The translations under genes were made by a program, and so were the position numbers. From Algoriphagus aquaeductus (lineage in GTDB: Bacteria > Bacteroidota > Bacteroidia > Cytophagales > Cyclobacteriaceae), in assembly GCF_003253485.1 (NCBI RefSeq), contig NZ_QKTX01000006.1, positions 62,001-126,000 on the forward strand: a stretch of DNA of 64,000 nt, read 5' to 3'. The notes under the pieces are model-generated. The model searched no databases. It saw only the letters and a program-made list of their open reading frames with translations, and had not been told where the DNA came from. This document shows, piece after piece, positions 24,713 to 34,360 of the stretch. Position 1 is the stretch's first letter. Each line of letters starts with the position of its first letter.

Positions 24713-25950
24713 GCGTGGTGGGATTGGTAATAAAGTACTGAAGATTGATCTTCTCGTAAGAGTTGATTTGCCCAGGATTTGATCTGATCTGGATTGAGTT
24801 GTGATTTTTGGTCAAACTCATGCCAATATAAGGCAGGATCACCCAAATGGGCAAAATAGGCCAGATTCATGGCGCGGTTGAGAAGCTGAACGGATTCGTA
24901 GGTTTTCATAGCCTCTCCCTGATTTTTGATTTTTTGAAGGGTCTGTTCGGAAATATCCATTTTTAAGAAATCATCAATCACGTCATCCAAGGCTTTTTCA
25001 GCTTCCTTGGCAGAGATCCCTTGCTCCATTTTTCCGGAAAAGACCAGCAAGCCAGGATCCACTGAGCCGGTGATATAGGCTCCGACCGAAGCGAAGATTT
25101 TTCCGTTTTTCACTAATCGCTGTTCCAGAATGGAGGACTTTCCAAATCCAAGTAAATCACTGATCAAATCCGCCTCCAAGTATCCCGGTTCACCTTTAGC
25201 CGGCATTTTATAGGTTTTATACAAGGCATCAGTTGGTACTTTAGCCTGAACTTCCTTAAGCCTTCTGCCTTGTTGGGGTAGTTCCTGAGGTATTACCCTA
25301 TCTATTTCCTTTTGGCTTGGAATAGGTCCAAACCATTTTTTTGCCAATGACTCGATTTGCAAACGGGTAACATCCCCCGCCACGACCAAAATGGCATTCC
25401 CGGGGTGATAGTGCTTTTTGTAAAAATCCCACACATCCTCGCGGGTGTACCCTTCGATGTCGCCAAGATCTTTTCCAATGGTTGGCCACTGGTAAGGGTG
25501 AATTTCAAATGCCATTTCCCTCAGCTGATGCCACACCTCTCCATAGGGCTGATTGAGGTAGCGCTGCTTAAATTCTTCCATGACCACTTTGCGCTGTGTT
25601 TCGATGGTTTTCTCACTTAAGGTGAGCTGCAGCATCCGGTCGGATTCCAGCCAAAAAGCCGTTTCAATATTAGAAGCGGGCAGAGTCATGTAATAATTGG
25701 TAATGTCTGGACTGGTAAAGGCATTGCATGAACCCCCGACACGTTCGAGTTCCCGATCAAAAACCGGCACATTGGCCGAACTTCCAAACATCAAGTGCTC
25801 GAAGAAGTGTGCCAGTCCTGTTTTGCCTTTTTCTTCAAATCGTGAACCTACCTTATACAACAGGTTGAACACAGCAATCTTTGAGCTGTGGTCTTCATGG
25901 ACGATTACTTCCATGCCGTTGTCAAGAAAAAACCGGTGATAGTCGAGCAT
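24709..25950 (-). CDS. M16 family zinc metallopeptidase (pitrilysin-like)
   Basis: A 413-residue peptidase with the inverted zinc motif HFFEH (His48, Glu51, His52) and the distal ligand Glu125 or 126 in KVVMEEFKQ. The C-terminal half is the inactive M16 domain with the conserved R/Y-type region. No signal peptide is seen, so it is probably cytoplasmic and processes peptides. It is usually paired with a second M16 subunit in other genomes; none lies beside it here. It is the first gene of an operon with ispF and mnmD. Confidence 0.9.
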   Translation of the reverse strand: MLDYHRFFLDNGMEVIVHEDHSSKIAVFNLLYKVGSRFEEKGKTGLAHFFEHLMFGSSANVPVFDRELERVGGSCNAFTSPDITNYYMTLPASNIETAFWLESDRMLQLTLSEKTIETQRKVVMEEFKQRYLNQPYGEVWHQLREMAFEIHPYQWPTIGKDLGDIEGYTREDVWDFYKKHYHPGNAILVVAGDVTRLQIESLAKKWFGPIPSQKEIDRVIPQELPQQGRRLKEVQAKVPTDALYKTYKMPAKGEPGYLEADLISDLLGFGKSSILEQRLVKNGKIFASVGAYITGSVDPGLLVFSGKMEQGISAKEAEKALDDVIDDFLKMDISEQTLQKIKNQGEAMKTYESVQLLNRAMNLAYFAHLGDPALYWHEFDQKSQLNPDQIKSWANQLLREDQSSVLYYQSHHA

Positions 25951-26138
25951 AGTTTTGTTTTCTAAGGAAGTTCAAAGGGCAGGAATTTGTTTAGGGGCTA
26001 TGATTCCAACCGGTGATTTTTCTTTTGGAATCGGTTTGCCTGCCATTGATGTAAGAAGTCCTGATTTTTACAAAAAAAACCGAACTTTGGTTCAGATCGC
26101 TAAGTTAGAGTTCCCAAACAGACTTCTCACCCATCCCG

Positions 26139-27701
26139 ATGAAAAAACACTGCGTAGATCTGAGCAAAACAGGCCAGTTTTCCCCCTTTTTTTTAAACTA
26201 TATACAAGGTAAAGAGGAGTTGAAGCCATTTTACTCCCACTCGCCAAAAGTGGAGAGCTTTCAGGAAGCGATCGATGCCAAAGGGTTTTCTACAGAGAAA
26301 AGGCAGATTTTACACCGTGCCTTGCAGCAGCAATACGACGGAATGGTACTTGAAGAAGAAGTGACGCTGAATATTGAAGCGCTAAAGGATGGTAAAACAT
26401 TCACGGTGACCACCGGTCATCAGCTCAACTTGTTTACCGGGCCACTCTACTTTATATATAAAATCATCTCCACCATCAACCTGGCCAAAAAGCTTCAGGA
26501 GTTTTATCCAGAATACAGGTTTGTTCCTGTCTATTGGATGGCAACGGAAGACCACGACTTTGACGAAATCAATTACTTCAAACTGGATGGGAAAAAGTAT
26601 CAGTGGCAAAGTAACCAAAAAGGGGCAGTAGGGGATTTTGAGTTGGATGCCTCGTTTAAAGAATTTCTAAAGTCGGTAAGTTTTACCCCGTTATTTTTCA
26701 AAGAGGCTTACTCTTCCAGTAAAACCTTAGCAGAAGCGGTGAGAAAATATGTGAATCACCTTTTTGGTTCTTATGGGTTGGTGGTAGTGGATGGAAATGA
26801 TGCCTCTTTGAAAAGCCTGTTTAAGGAGGTGATACTGGCCGATTTATTTGAGCATTCTCCTTATCAAAAAGCTCAGGAAGCCACCCAAGCTTTGGAACAA
26901 CTTGGTTATAAAAGTCAGATCTTCCCACGCGAAATCAATCTGTTTTACTTGGACAAAGGAATCAGAGAGCGAATCGAGCGTGCAGCCCACGGTTTTCAGG
27001 TAGTGAATTCCGGTCTTAATTTTTCAGAGGAAAAAATGAAGAATTTAGTAGAGAATCACCCGGAGCGATTCAGCCCCAATGTGGTCCTTCGTCCGCTTTT
27101 TCAAGAAATGATTCTTCCCAATCTCGCTTATTTAGGTGGTCCGGCAGAAGTAGTCTATTGGCTTCAGCTTAAGGGGGTGTTTGACCAGTTTGAAACTCCC
27201 TTTCCGGTGTTGATGCCCAGAAACTTCGCGTTGCTTTTGGATAGACCGGTGTTGAAAAAAATCGGACAGCTAGGATGGTCTCCCAATGATTTGTTCAGGG
27301 ATTTCAAAGAGTGGAAAAAGGAGTTTGTTCAGGGAGTGTCGAAATTTGATTTCGATTTGGAAGAGGAGCGAAAGGTGATCCAAGATTTATTCGATAGAAA
27401 AGCAAGTGAAGCATCCTCTTTAGATACGAGTTTGGTCAGTGCTTTTGAAGCCGGCAAGGTCAGAAGCCTCAAAGTATTGGATCAAATGGGGGCAAAATTG
27501 AGAAAGGCGGAAGAGCGAAGACTTCAGGTCGAGCTGAATAGAGCTCAGTCTGTGATGGAGTATGCGGCTCCCGGAGGAAGTCCTCAGGAGAGGGTAGTCA
27601 ATATGATGCAGTTTTACTTGTCCCGTCCGGAGTTGGTAGAGGAGTTGGTGGGAATTTTTGACCCGTTCGAATATCAAATGATGGTGCTTGAATTTGTTTG
27701 A
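26139..27701 (+). CDS. bshC: Bacillithiol biosynthesis cysteine ligase BshC
   Basis: Catalyses the last step of bacillithiol synthesis, adding cysteine to glucosaminyl malate. The 520-residue size fits. Recognisable features are TVTTGHQLNLFTGPLYFIYK (about 85-104), PVYWMATEDHDFDEI (about 130-144), FPREINLFYL and LPNLAYLGGPAEVVYWLQL. The C-terminal coiled coil (about 410-480) drives dimerisation. BshA and BshB are not adjacent, which is usual for Bacteroidota. Presence implies bacillithiol as a low-molecular-weight thiol, if the rest of the pathway exists. Confidence 0.92.
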   Translation: MKKHCVDLSKTGQFSPFFLNYIQGKEELKPFYSHSPKVESFQEAIDAKGFSTEKRQILHRALQQQYDGMVLEEEVTLNIEALKDGKTFTVTTGHQLNLFTGPLYFIYKIISTINLAKKLQEFYPEYRFVPVYWMATEDHDFDEINYFKLDGKKYQWQSNQKGAVGDFELDASFKEFLKSVSFTPLFFKEAYSSSKTLAEAVRKYVNHLFGSYGLVVVDGNDASLKSLFKEVILADLFEHSPYQKAQEATQALEQLGYKSQIFPREINLFYLDKGIRERIERAAHGFQVVNSGLNFSEEKMKNLVENHPERFSPNVVLRPLFQEMILPNLAYLGGPAEVVYWLQLKGVFDQFETPFPVLMPRNFALLLDRPVLKKIGQLGWSPNDLFRDFKEWKKEFVQGVSKFDFDLEEERKVIQDLFDRKASEASSLDTSLVSAFEAGKVRSLKVLDQMGAKLRKAEERRLQVELNRAQSVMEYAAPGGSPQERVVNMMQFYLSRPELVEELVGIFDPFEYQMMVLEFV

Positions 27702-27803
27702 AATCAGGCAAATCGAAGAAGCAGTAGGGAAGAATATGAAGAGTCTGAGAAGTACAAGAAGCAAATTAGGAAGGATACCAGACCATTGAAAACAAATTAA
27801 AGG

Positions 27804-28376
27804 TTGATGAAAACCAAACAGGAACTCCGCTCAGCTTACAGGCAGTTGAGAAAAAAACTCACCCCAGATCAGGTAAAAGAAAAATCAATCGCTATTCGTC
27901 GACAGTTTGAGAGTTGGCTTTCGGAAAGGGAACCTCTCACTCACTTTCACCTATTTTTCCCAATCGACCGGTTCAATGAGGTAAATACCTTCTACATCAT
28001 GGAGCTTTTGGAGCAAAAAGACAAAGTGATCTATACCTCTCAGGTAAGCAAAGATTCCTTGGATATGGATACATTAAAGCTTCCCAAGGATGCGGCCTTT
28101 TTTCTGGACGAATGGGGGATTCCTGTACCACAAGAATCCATTCTCGTGGCTCCTTCTAAAATCCAAGTAGTTTTGGTTCCCCTTTTGGCTTATGATAGTC
28201 AGGGGAATCGCGTGGGATTTGGCAAAGGATACTATGATCATTTTTTATCCAAACTCAATGCTGATGTGATAAAAATCGGATTGAGTTTTTTTGAGCCAGA
28301 GCCGGAAGTGAAGAGGGAGATGCATGATATCCCCTTGAATTTTTGCGTTACTCCAGAAAAAGTGTTTACTTTTTGA
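27804..28376 (+). CDS. 5-formyltetrahydrofolate cyclo-ligase
   Basis: Converts 5-formyl-THF to 5,10-methenyl-THF with ATP, recycling a futile folate form. The 190-residue protein has the N-terminal KQELRSAYRQLRKKL, the substrate region FFPIDRFNEVNT and the signature GNRVGFGKGYYDHFLSK near residues 131-147. It stands 102 bases after bshC on the same strand. The enzyme is often unnamed or called FTCL/MTHFS. Confidence 0.9.
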   Translation: MMKTKQELRSAYRQLRKKLTPDQVKEKSIAIRRQFESWLSEREPLTHFHLFFPIDRFNEVNTFYIMELLEQKDKVIYTSQVSKDSLDMDTLKLPKDAAFFLDEWGIPVPQESILVAPSKIQVVLVPLLAYDSQGNRVGFGKGYYDHFLSKLNADVIKIGLSFFEPEPEVKREMHDIPLNFCVTPEKVFTF

Positions 28377-28491
28377 TCTGTCTGGACCTTCGAATCGGAT
28401 TGATTTCTTAAAAAATCAAGAAGTCTAACTTCAAGAGGTGAGTATGGATGCGGTAACCGCCTTCAAGACAGGTTTGCAAAGTATTGGTATC

Positions 28492-28989
28492 ATGAAGCAC
28501 AGATTGTTATTTGTTGGGGCCATAATTGGTTTTTTCTTTTGGTCAGAAGCTCGAGCTCAATTCCAAATGAGGGATTACAATACCATGGTTGGAGTTCGTG
28601 CGGGTACTTCTTTGGGAGGATCTGTCAAGCGATTTGTCACGGACCATTCTGCAGTTGAGCTGATGGCGTTCAACCGTTGGAAAGGTTGGAACGCCGTATT
28701 GCTTTATGAGCATCATATGGACATCCGGGAATTTAGAGGAATGGAATGGTACCTGGGAGGAGGTGCGCACTATGGAATATGGAAAGAGCCCAAAGCCGAA
28801 CCACCATGGGTGTATAAAGGAACGGATGATTATAAAGCTTATGGGATAGATTTTATCGCAGGATTGGAATATAATTTTTACAATACAAACATCTATTTAA
28901 GTTTTGATTGGAAACCCGCATATAATTTTGTTGATTTTACAAAACTATGGTGGGACGAGGCATCCTTTACCTTAAGATATTCCTTCTGA
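28492..28989 (+). CDS. Small outer-membrane beta-barrel protein, unknown function
   Basis: A 165-residue exported protein from the ATG at 28492 (an earlier in-frame start at 28438 gives no signal peptide). Residues 1-21 form the signal peptide ending ARAQ. The mature part has alternating hydrophobic strands (VGVRAGTSLGG, VELMAFNRW, WYLGGGAHYGI, GIDFIAGLEYNF, ISLSF-like) and ends in an aromatic residue (SFTLRYSF), as expected for outer-membrane barrels. No specific family is recognised. It ends in a near-perfect terminator. Confidence 0.65.
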   Translation: MKHRLLFVGAIIGFFFWSEARAQFQMRDYNTMVGVRAGTSLGGSVKRFVTDHSAVELMAFNRWKGWNAVLLYEHHMDIREFRGMEWYLGGGAHYGIWKEPKAEPPWVYKGTDDYKAYGIDFIAGLEYNFYNTNIYLSFDWKPAYNFVDFTKLWWDEASFTLRYSF

Positions 28990-28994
28990 TTTTG

Positions 28995-29024
28995 AAAAAC
29001 CGGTTAAAAAATTAACCGGTTTTT
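28995..29024 (+). terminator. Strong intrinsic terminator after the outer-membrane barrel gene
   Basis: AAAAACCGGTTAA (28995-29007) pairs perfectly with TTAACCGGTTTTT (29012-29024) around an AAAA loop. T-rich sequence follows. Confidence 0.88.
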
Positions 29025-29434
29025 GTTTTAATGACAAAAAATTATCCTTTTTAATGTAAAAAATGACCCAATAATTTCGATTTTTTGAAAATTTAGATTT
29101 TAGATTTTTTAAAATTCACTTTGTGAAGAATTTTATAATGAAAAATGCCCAAAACCTTCTATTTTATGTTAAAAAAGCGTTAGAAAATCCCTTTTGACAC
29201 AGTTTTCAATATTTTTTTCAGAAGAAATGATTTTTTGAAATTAATGATTTTAGTCTTTTTTCCAAATTTTGTTCTGTATTGAGGTCAAAAGGATGGTCTT
29301 TGGGTTAATATTTGTTAATAATCGGACTTTGCGCCAAATAATAAGCTTTTCGAGCCGTTGAAACGAATTTTTTACCGCTTTTGAAATTACTGGCAAATAA
29401 ATTTTATTTACGGATCAACTAAACTAAACACCTT
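29025..29434 (+). promoter_or_regulatory. AT-rich 410-base upstream region of the SusC gene
   Basis: This gap is clearly richer in A and T than the surroundings and contains no supported gene. It holds repeated ATTTTAGAT/TTTTTTAAAAT strings near 29090-29115. No exact TAnnTTTG box was found; the nearest candidates are TAATATTTG near 29307 and ACTTTG near 29328. I infer that it carries the promoter and a long 5' leader for the SusC-SusD-lipoprotein operon, with elements I cannot place. Confidence 0.4.
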
Positions 29435-32400
29435 ATGAGAAAAGCTTTACTCTTTGTTGTTGCGCTTTTCACCATGGCCCTCAGTTATGAGGTGTCGGCG
29501 CAACAACGGGTAATTACCGGCAAGGTAATTTCCGAGGAAGACGGTCTAGGGTTGCCAGGTGCAACGGTTCTCGTGAAGGGTACGACAGTGGGTACTACCA
29601 CCGATTTGGATGGTAATTTCTCCATCAGCGTACCAGCGGGATCCGATGTGCTGATTTTCTCTTTTGTTGGCCTGAAGGCCAAAGAAGAGGTGATCGGTAA
29701 CCGGTCCGTAGTCAATGTCACCCTGACGACCGACGCGTCGCAACTATCCGAAGTGGTAGTAACGGCGATTGGTATCGAAAGGGAGAAAAAAGCACTGGGT
29801 TATGCAGTAACCTCAGTGGACAACTCGCAACTGGAAAACCGTCCAGAAGCAGACGTGGCCCGCGTACTTCAGGGCAAAGTGCCAGGGGTGAACATTACTT
29901 CAACCAATGGTATGTCTGGTTCAGGTACCAACATGGTGATCAGAGGTTATTCCTCCGCTACCGGTTCCAACCAGCCCCTGTTCGTGGTAGACGGTGTTCC
30001 TTTCAACACCAACACCAATGCCCAGAACGGATTTACCCAAGGTGGTGCGACTACTTCTTCCCGATTCTTGGATATTGATCCAAACAACATCGAAAGTATG
30101 TCGGTACTGAAAGGTCTTTCTGCTACGGTGCTTTATGGTGACCAAGGTAGAAATGGGGTAATCTTGATTACAACCAAGTCCGGTGCATCCAAAAGAAAGG
30201 CTGCTGAAGTAACCTTGAATCAGTCTGTATTTACCAATAAGGCAGCTTCATTGCCTACGTATGGGCAGATCTATGGTAATGGCTTCCAGCAAGCTCCTGG
30301 ATTCTTCTTCTCCAACTTCGGTCCTAGAATGGATACCGGATTGACGATCAACCATCCCTATGCGACATCCTCTGTTGCAGCTATCCGTAATGCCTTCCCT
30401 CAATTTTGGGTAAATGGTGTAGTGGGTGGAACTCCTGTGCAGTATGAATACAAAGCGTATAAGGATCCTTCTGAAATCTTCTTCAGAACAGGTTTGATCA
30501 AAAACACCTCTCTCCAAGTAGCAGGAGGGTCTGATAAAACCGGATACACTGCCAGCTTTGGTTACACCGATGAGGAAGGCTTTGTGCCAGGAAACAACCT
30601 TCAGAAATACAATTTTGGTCTTGGGTTGAATTCGGCAATTACAGATAAACTTTCTGTCAATTCCTCCTTCACTTTTGCGATTACCAATCTGCAATCTCCT
30701 CCTGCCAACGCTTCTTTTGGGTCAGGTAGTGCGATTCCTTCGGTTTTTGGTCACGTGTTGTTCACTCCCCGTTCTGTGGATTTGGAGAATCTTCCGTTTG
30801 AGAATCCTGTAGACAGAAGCTCAGTTTATTTCAGAGGTGGTAATGATATTACCAATCCAAACTGGTTGGTGAGATATTATAAAAATACATCTGATGTAAA
30901 CCGTTTCTTCAACTCGACTTCTTTGAACTATGACTTCAACGATAACTTCTCCATGACGTATCGGTTGGGTTTGGATACTTATTCAGAGACTCAAGAAATC
31001 ATGTATAACAGGGGTGGTGCTACAGCTAACTTGGCGACAAGAAATGGTTACTATAGAACCATTAACATCAACAACACCATCTGGAATCAGGACTTGATCT
31101 TGAATTGGAAGAAGGACTTCTCTGAAAAATTCGGAATGAGCGCCTTATTGGGTGCGAACTCCCGTTTTGACGATTACGAACAGTCTGGTATCGCGTCTCA
31201 AGGTCAATTGGCTTTTGGATTGTTCAGACACTCCAACTTTAGAACTTCAGCGAGTTCGGATGCTTATTCGGGTGGGACACTCAACTACATCCAGCAGGAA
31301 AGAAGATACGGTATCTACACCAACGTTACCTTGGATTATTCAGATTTCCTTTTCTTAAACCTGTCAGCCAGAAATGACTGGACTTCTACAGTTGAACAGC
31401 CCAACAGAAGTATTCTTTACCCAGGGGGTTCGGTATCCTTTATCCCAACAACTGCTTTTGATTGGAGATCTTCCACATTGAATGATTTGAAGTTGAGATT
31501 GGGTTACGGTACTTCAGCGGGATATCCAAATCCATACAATACACGAAATGTTTTGGTACAAAATGCCAGAGCATTTGATCGCGATGGTACGGTGACCACG
31601 ACACACTCGGTATCAAACATTTTGGGTAATCCAAACTTGAAGCCAGAGCTTCACGGAGAATTGGAATTTGGTGTAGAAGGTGTCATGTTCAACAACAAGT
31701 TGAGATTTGATCTCTCTTTGTATGAGAAAAACACAAGAGACTTGATCACTCAGGCTCCCATTGACCCTGCAACCGGATTTACTTCTACAGCAATCAACAT
31801 TGGTAAAATCAGAACCCGTGGTGCAGAATTCCAGGCTACTGTGACTCCGGTTTCTACCGCTTCCGGATTTGAGTGGAATTCTACCGTAAACTGGGGTCTC
31901 TACCGATCCATTGTAATGGAATTAGGTGGTGGCCTTGAGGAAGTGATTGTAGCAGGTTTCACTAATGATGTGGCCAACTTTGCCATTCCGGGACAGCCTT
32001 TTAACATCATCAAAGGAACCGGTTTTGACCGTGCTCCGGATGGACAGCCTATTATCTTGTCCAATGGTGTTCATAAGCCAACCAATGAATTGGTGATCTT
32101 GGGGGATCCTAATCCGGCTTGGACAGGTTCTTGGATCAACAGCTTCTCTTTCAAAGGCTTTACACTTAGTGCCATGATGGAGTATCGCCATAAAGGAGTG
32201 ATCTATTCCAACACGGTAACTGCAACCCTTGCACGGGGTGTAACCAAAGATCCAGTAGCTGATCGAGAGATGACCTTCATCATGCCGGGTGTGAGACAGG
32301 ATGGTACCAACGCAGATGGTTCTCCTCGTTATATTCCAAATGACTATCAAATCACTGCGTCTGATTACTTCTTCTCTGGATACCAGGGAGCAACAGATGA

Positions 32401-32671
32401 ACCTAACGTGTTTGATGGATCAATGGTACGGTTGAGAGAAGTTTCTCTTTCATATGCTTTGCCAAACACACTGATGTCTAAGACTCCATTCAAAAGAGCT
32501 TCTTTGGCGTTGAGCGGTACCAACTTGTGGTTCTTGGCCCTTAACTTCCCTCCAAACATGAACTTCGATGTGGACGTGTTGGGAACAGGTGTGGGTAATG
32601 GTCTCGGATTTGATTTCGTAACTGGACCTAGCTCTAAGAGATTGGGTGGAACGTTGACTCTTACTTTCTAA
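29435..32671 (+). CDS. SusC/RagA family TonB-dependent outer-membrane transporter
   Basis: A 1078-residue barrel importing large substrates with its SusD partner. Signal peptide 1-22 (ending VSAQ); a CarboxypepD_reg-like domain from ITGKVISEEDGLGLPGATV (about 26-100); the plug domain with LSEVVVTAIG (about 105-115) as TonB-box-like element and FVVDGVPFN; then the 22-strand barrel to the C-terminal TLTLTF ending in Phe. It is followed at 12 bases by SusD. No glycosidase, sulfatase or regulator accompanies it, so it is not a classical polysaccharide locus; the substrate may be peptide or glycan. Confidence 0.95.
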   Translation: MRKALLFVVALFTMALSYEVSAQQRVITGKVISEEDGLGLPGATVLVKGTTVGTTTDLDGNFSISVPAGSDVLIFSFVGLKAKEEVIGNRSVVNVTLTTDASQLSEVVVTAIGIEREKKALGYAVTSVDNSQLENRPEADVARVLQGKVPGVNITSTNGMSGSGTNMVIRGYSSATGSNQPLFVVDGVPFNTNTNAQNGFTQGGATTSSRFLDIDPNNIESMSVLKGLSATVLYGDQGRNGVILITTKSGASKRKAAEVTLNQSVFTNKAASLPTYGQIYGNGFQQAPGFFFSNFGPRMDTGLTINHPYATSSVAAIRNAFPQFWVNGVVGGTPVQYEYKAYKDPSEIFFRTGLIKNTSLQVAGGSDKTGYTASFGYTDEEGFVPGNNLQKYNFGLGLNSAITDKLSVNSSFTFAITNLQSPPANASFGSGSAIPSVFGHVLFTPRSVDLENLPFENPVDRSSVYFRGGNDITNPNWLVRYYKNTSDVNRFFNSTSLNYDFNDNFSMTYRLGLDTYSETQEIMYNRGGATANLATRNGYYRTININNTIWNQDLILNWKKDFSEKFGMSALLGANSRFDDYEQSGIASQGQLAFGLFRHSNFRTSASSDAYSGGTLNYIQQERRYGIYTNVTLDYSDFLFLNLSARNDWTSTVEQPNRSILYPGGSVSFIPTTAFDWRSSTLNDLKLRLGYGTSAGYPNPYNTRNVLVQNARAFDRDGTVTTTHSVSNILGNPNLKPELHGELEFGVEGVMFNNKLRFDLSLYEKNTRDLITQAPIDPATGFTSTAINIGKIRTRGAEFQATVTPVSTASGFEWNSTVNWGLYRSIVMELGGGLEEVIVAGFTNDVANFAIPGQPFNIIKGTGFDRAPDGQPIILSNGVHKPTNELVILGDPNPAWTGSWINSFSFKGFTLSAMMEYRHKGVIYSNTVTATLARGVTKDPVADREMTFIMPGVRQDGTNADGSPRYIPNDYQITASDYFFSGYQGATDEPNVFDGSMVRLREVSLSYALPNTLMSKTPFKRASLALSGTNLWFLALNFPPNMNFDVDVLGTGVGNGLGFDFVTGPSSKRLGGTLTLTF

Positions 32672-32683
32672 CCCCAAACAGAA

Positions 32684-34342
32684 ATGAAAATGAAAAGATT
32701 TATATATGGCTTGACGATGGCTGCAGGATTAGTTCTGGCCTCGTCTTGTGCGGATAAATTGGATGAACTGTTGGAAAACCCAAATGCAGTAAACGCAGAA
32801 ACTGCATCTCCTGATTTTCTTCTGAACAGAATCCAATTGGATTACAAAGATCTGTGGTTTGGAATCGCAGATCGTGGAGCAAGATTGACCCGAATGATAA
32901 ATCAGGGTTCTGCATTGTACGAGGCAGCCTATACTCCCAATGCAACAAATGGAACTTGGTCAAACGCTTACGCAAACGTGTTGGCGGACATCAATTTCCT
33001 TATTCCATTGGCAGAAACCGCCAACTTTCAAAGACACCTAGGGATTGCCAAGACGATCAAAGCAATGGTGTTGATGGATTTGGTAGACACCTACGGTGAT
33101 GTTCCCTTCTCAGAAGCATTGGATGCGGCTAATTTCAACCCTAAGGTTGATAATGGTCAGGCCATATACGCTGCAGCCTTGACACTGTTGAACGAAGCTT
33201 CTACGCACTTTACCGCTACCACAGCCGGTGCTCCTAATGATTACTTCTACGCAGGTAACTATGGACGTTGGGGAAGATTGGTCAATACGCTCAAGTTGAA
33301 GTATTACCTCAATACCAAGCTCGTAGATGCGGCCGCGTCAAGAACCGGCATCAATGCCTTGATTTCTGGAAATGCGCTTTTAGGTACCGGAGATGATTTC
33401 GTATTCCGATTCGGTACTACCAACGCGGATCCGGATTCCAGACATCCTAAATTTGCAGGACAATACACCAACGGTGGCGGTGACTATCAGTCTACGGATT
33501 TCATGCATCACCTGACCGTGGAAAAGGGTTTTGATGATCCAAGGACCAGATATTACCTCTATCGTCAAGTGTTGACCAATACGACCAATGTAGATGAGCA
33601 AGAGTGTATTTCTCAAATTGCTCCTCCGCATTATTTGGTAGGAAATTATCCGTACTGTAATCCGGCAGGAAACCGAGGATTCTGGGGTAGAGATCACCTC
33701 GATCCCGACGGTATTCCACCAGATGGTTTGAAAAGAACTGCTTATGGTCCTTTCCCTTCTGGGGGTAGATTCGACAACGACTCAGGAGCTCCGGTAAGTA
33801 ATATCAACCTGGGTATGAGAGGGGCTGGAATTCACCCAATCATGTTGGCTGCCTATGTAGACTTTATGTTGGCTGAAGCAGCTTTGACATTGGGTACAAC
33901 CGGCGATGCTAAAGCGTTGTTGCTTTCAGGTATTCAAAAGCATATGAACTATGTGAGAGCATTTGCGGTAGCAGGTGCTGAAGGTGCTGTGATCACTGCT
34001 TTCGAACCGGCGGCTACCTTTACTGCCCGTGTGACCAACTACCTCGCATTTGTCGGAAACCAATATGATGCCCAAGCAAACAATGATGGAAGAATGAATG
34101 TGATTGGTAGAGAATATTGGTTGTCATTGTATGGTAATGGTATGGAAGCTTTCAACCTCTACAGAAGAACAGGTAAGCCAGCCAGAATGCAGCCTGCACT
34201 TGAGGCTACTCCAGGTCCGTTTGTAAGATCATTCCTGTATCCTGTTAACTACATGGTGACCAATACAAATGCGGTTCAGAAACAAAATCTTGCGGTACAA
34301 GTGTTCTGGGATAAAAATCCTGCTTCACCTTGGATTTATTAA
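32684..34342 (+). CDS. SusD/RagB family surface lipoprotein (SusD-like_2)
   Basis: A 552-residue substrate-binding lid for the adjacent SusC transporter. The signal ends LASSC with Cys22 as the lipid anchor. The start may be ATG 32684 or 32690. The N-terminal DKLDELLENPNA and the motif YGDVPFSEAL (about 143-152) are typical; TPR-like helices follow, and the C-terminal part (INNxGRMNVIGREYWLSLYGNGMEAF-like region near 465-490) matches the family. It is part of a three-gene operon ending in a lipoprotein gene at 34361. Confidence 0.93.
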   Translation: MKMKRFIYGLTMAAGLVLASSCADKLDELLENPNAVNAETASPDFLLNRIQLDYKDLWFGIADRGARLTRMINQGSALYEAAYTPNATNGTWSNAYANVLADINFLIPLAETANFQRHLGIAKTIKAMVLMDLVDTYGDVPFSEALDAANFNPKVDNGQAIYAAALTLLNEASTHFTATTAGAPNDYFYAGNYGRWGRLVNTLKLKYYLNTKLVDAAASRTGINALISGNALLGTGDDFVFRFGTTNADPDSRHPKFAGQYTNGGGDYQSTDFMHHLTVEKGFDDPRTRYYLYRQVLTNTTNVDEQECISQIAPPHYLVGNYPYCNPAGNRGFWGRDHLDPDGIPPDGLKRTAYGPFPSGGRFDNDSGAPVSNINLGMRGAGIHPIMLAAYVDFMLAEAALTLGTTGDAKALLLSGIQKHMNYVRAFAVAGAEGAVITAFEPAATFTARVTNYLAFVGNQYDAQANNDGRMNVIGREYWLSLYGNGMEAFNLYRRTGKPARMQPALEATPGPFVRSFLYPVNYMVTNTNAVQKQNLAVQVFWDKNPASPWIY

Positions 34343-34360
34343 CCAATTAATTTAGAAAAA

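Noticed and set aside
29281-29340. Possible TTTG/TAATATTTG promoter for SusC
   Set aside because: The -7 candidate has three instead of two bases between TA and TTTG, and the spacing to TTTG is poor, so I describe only the region.
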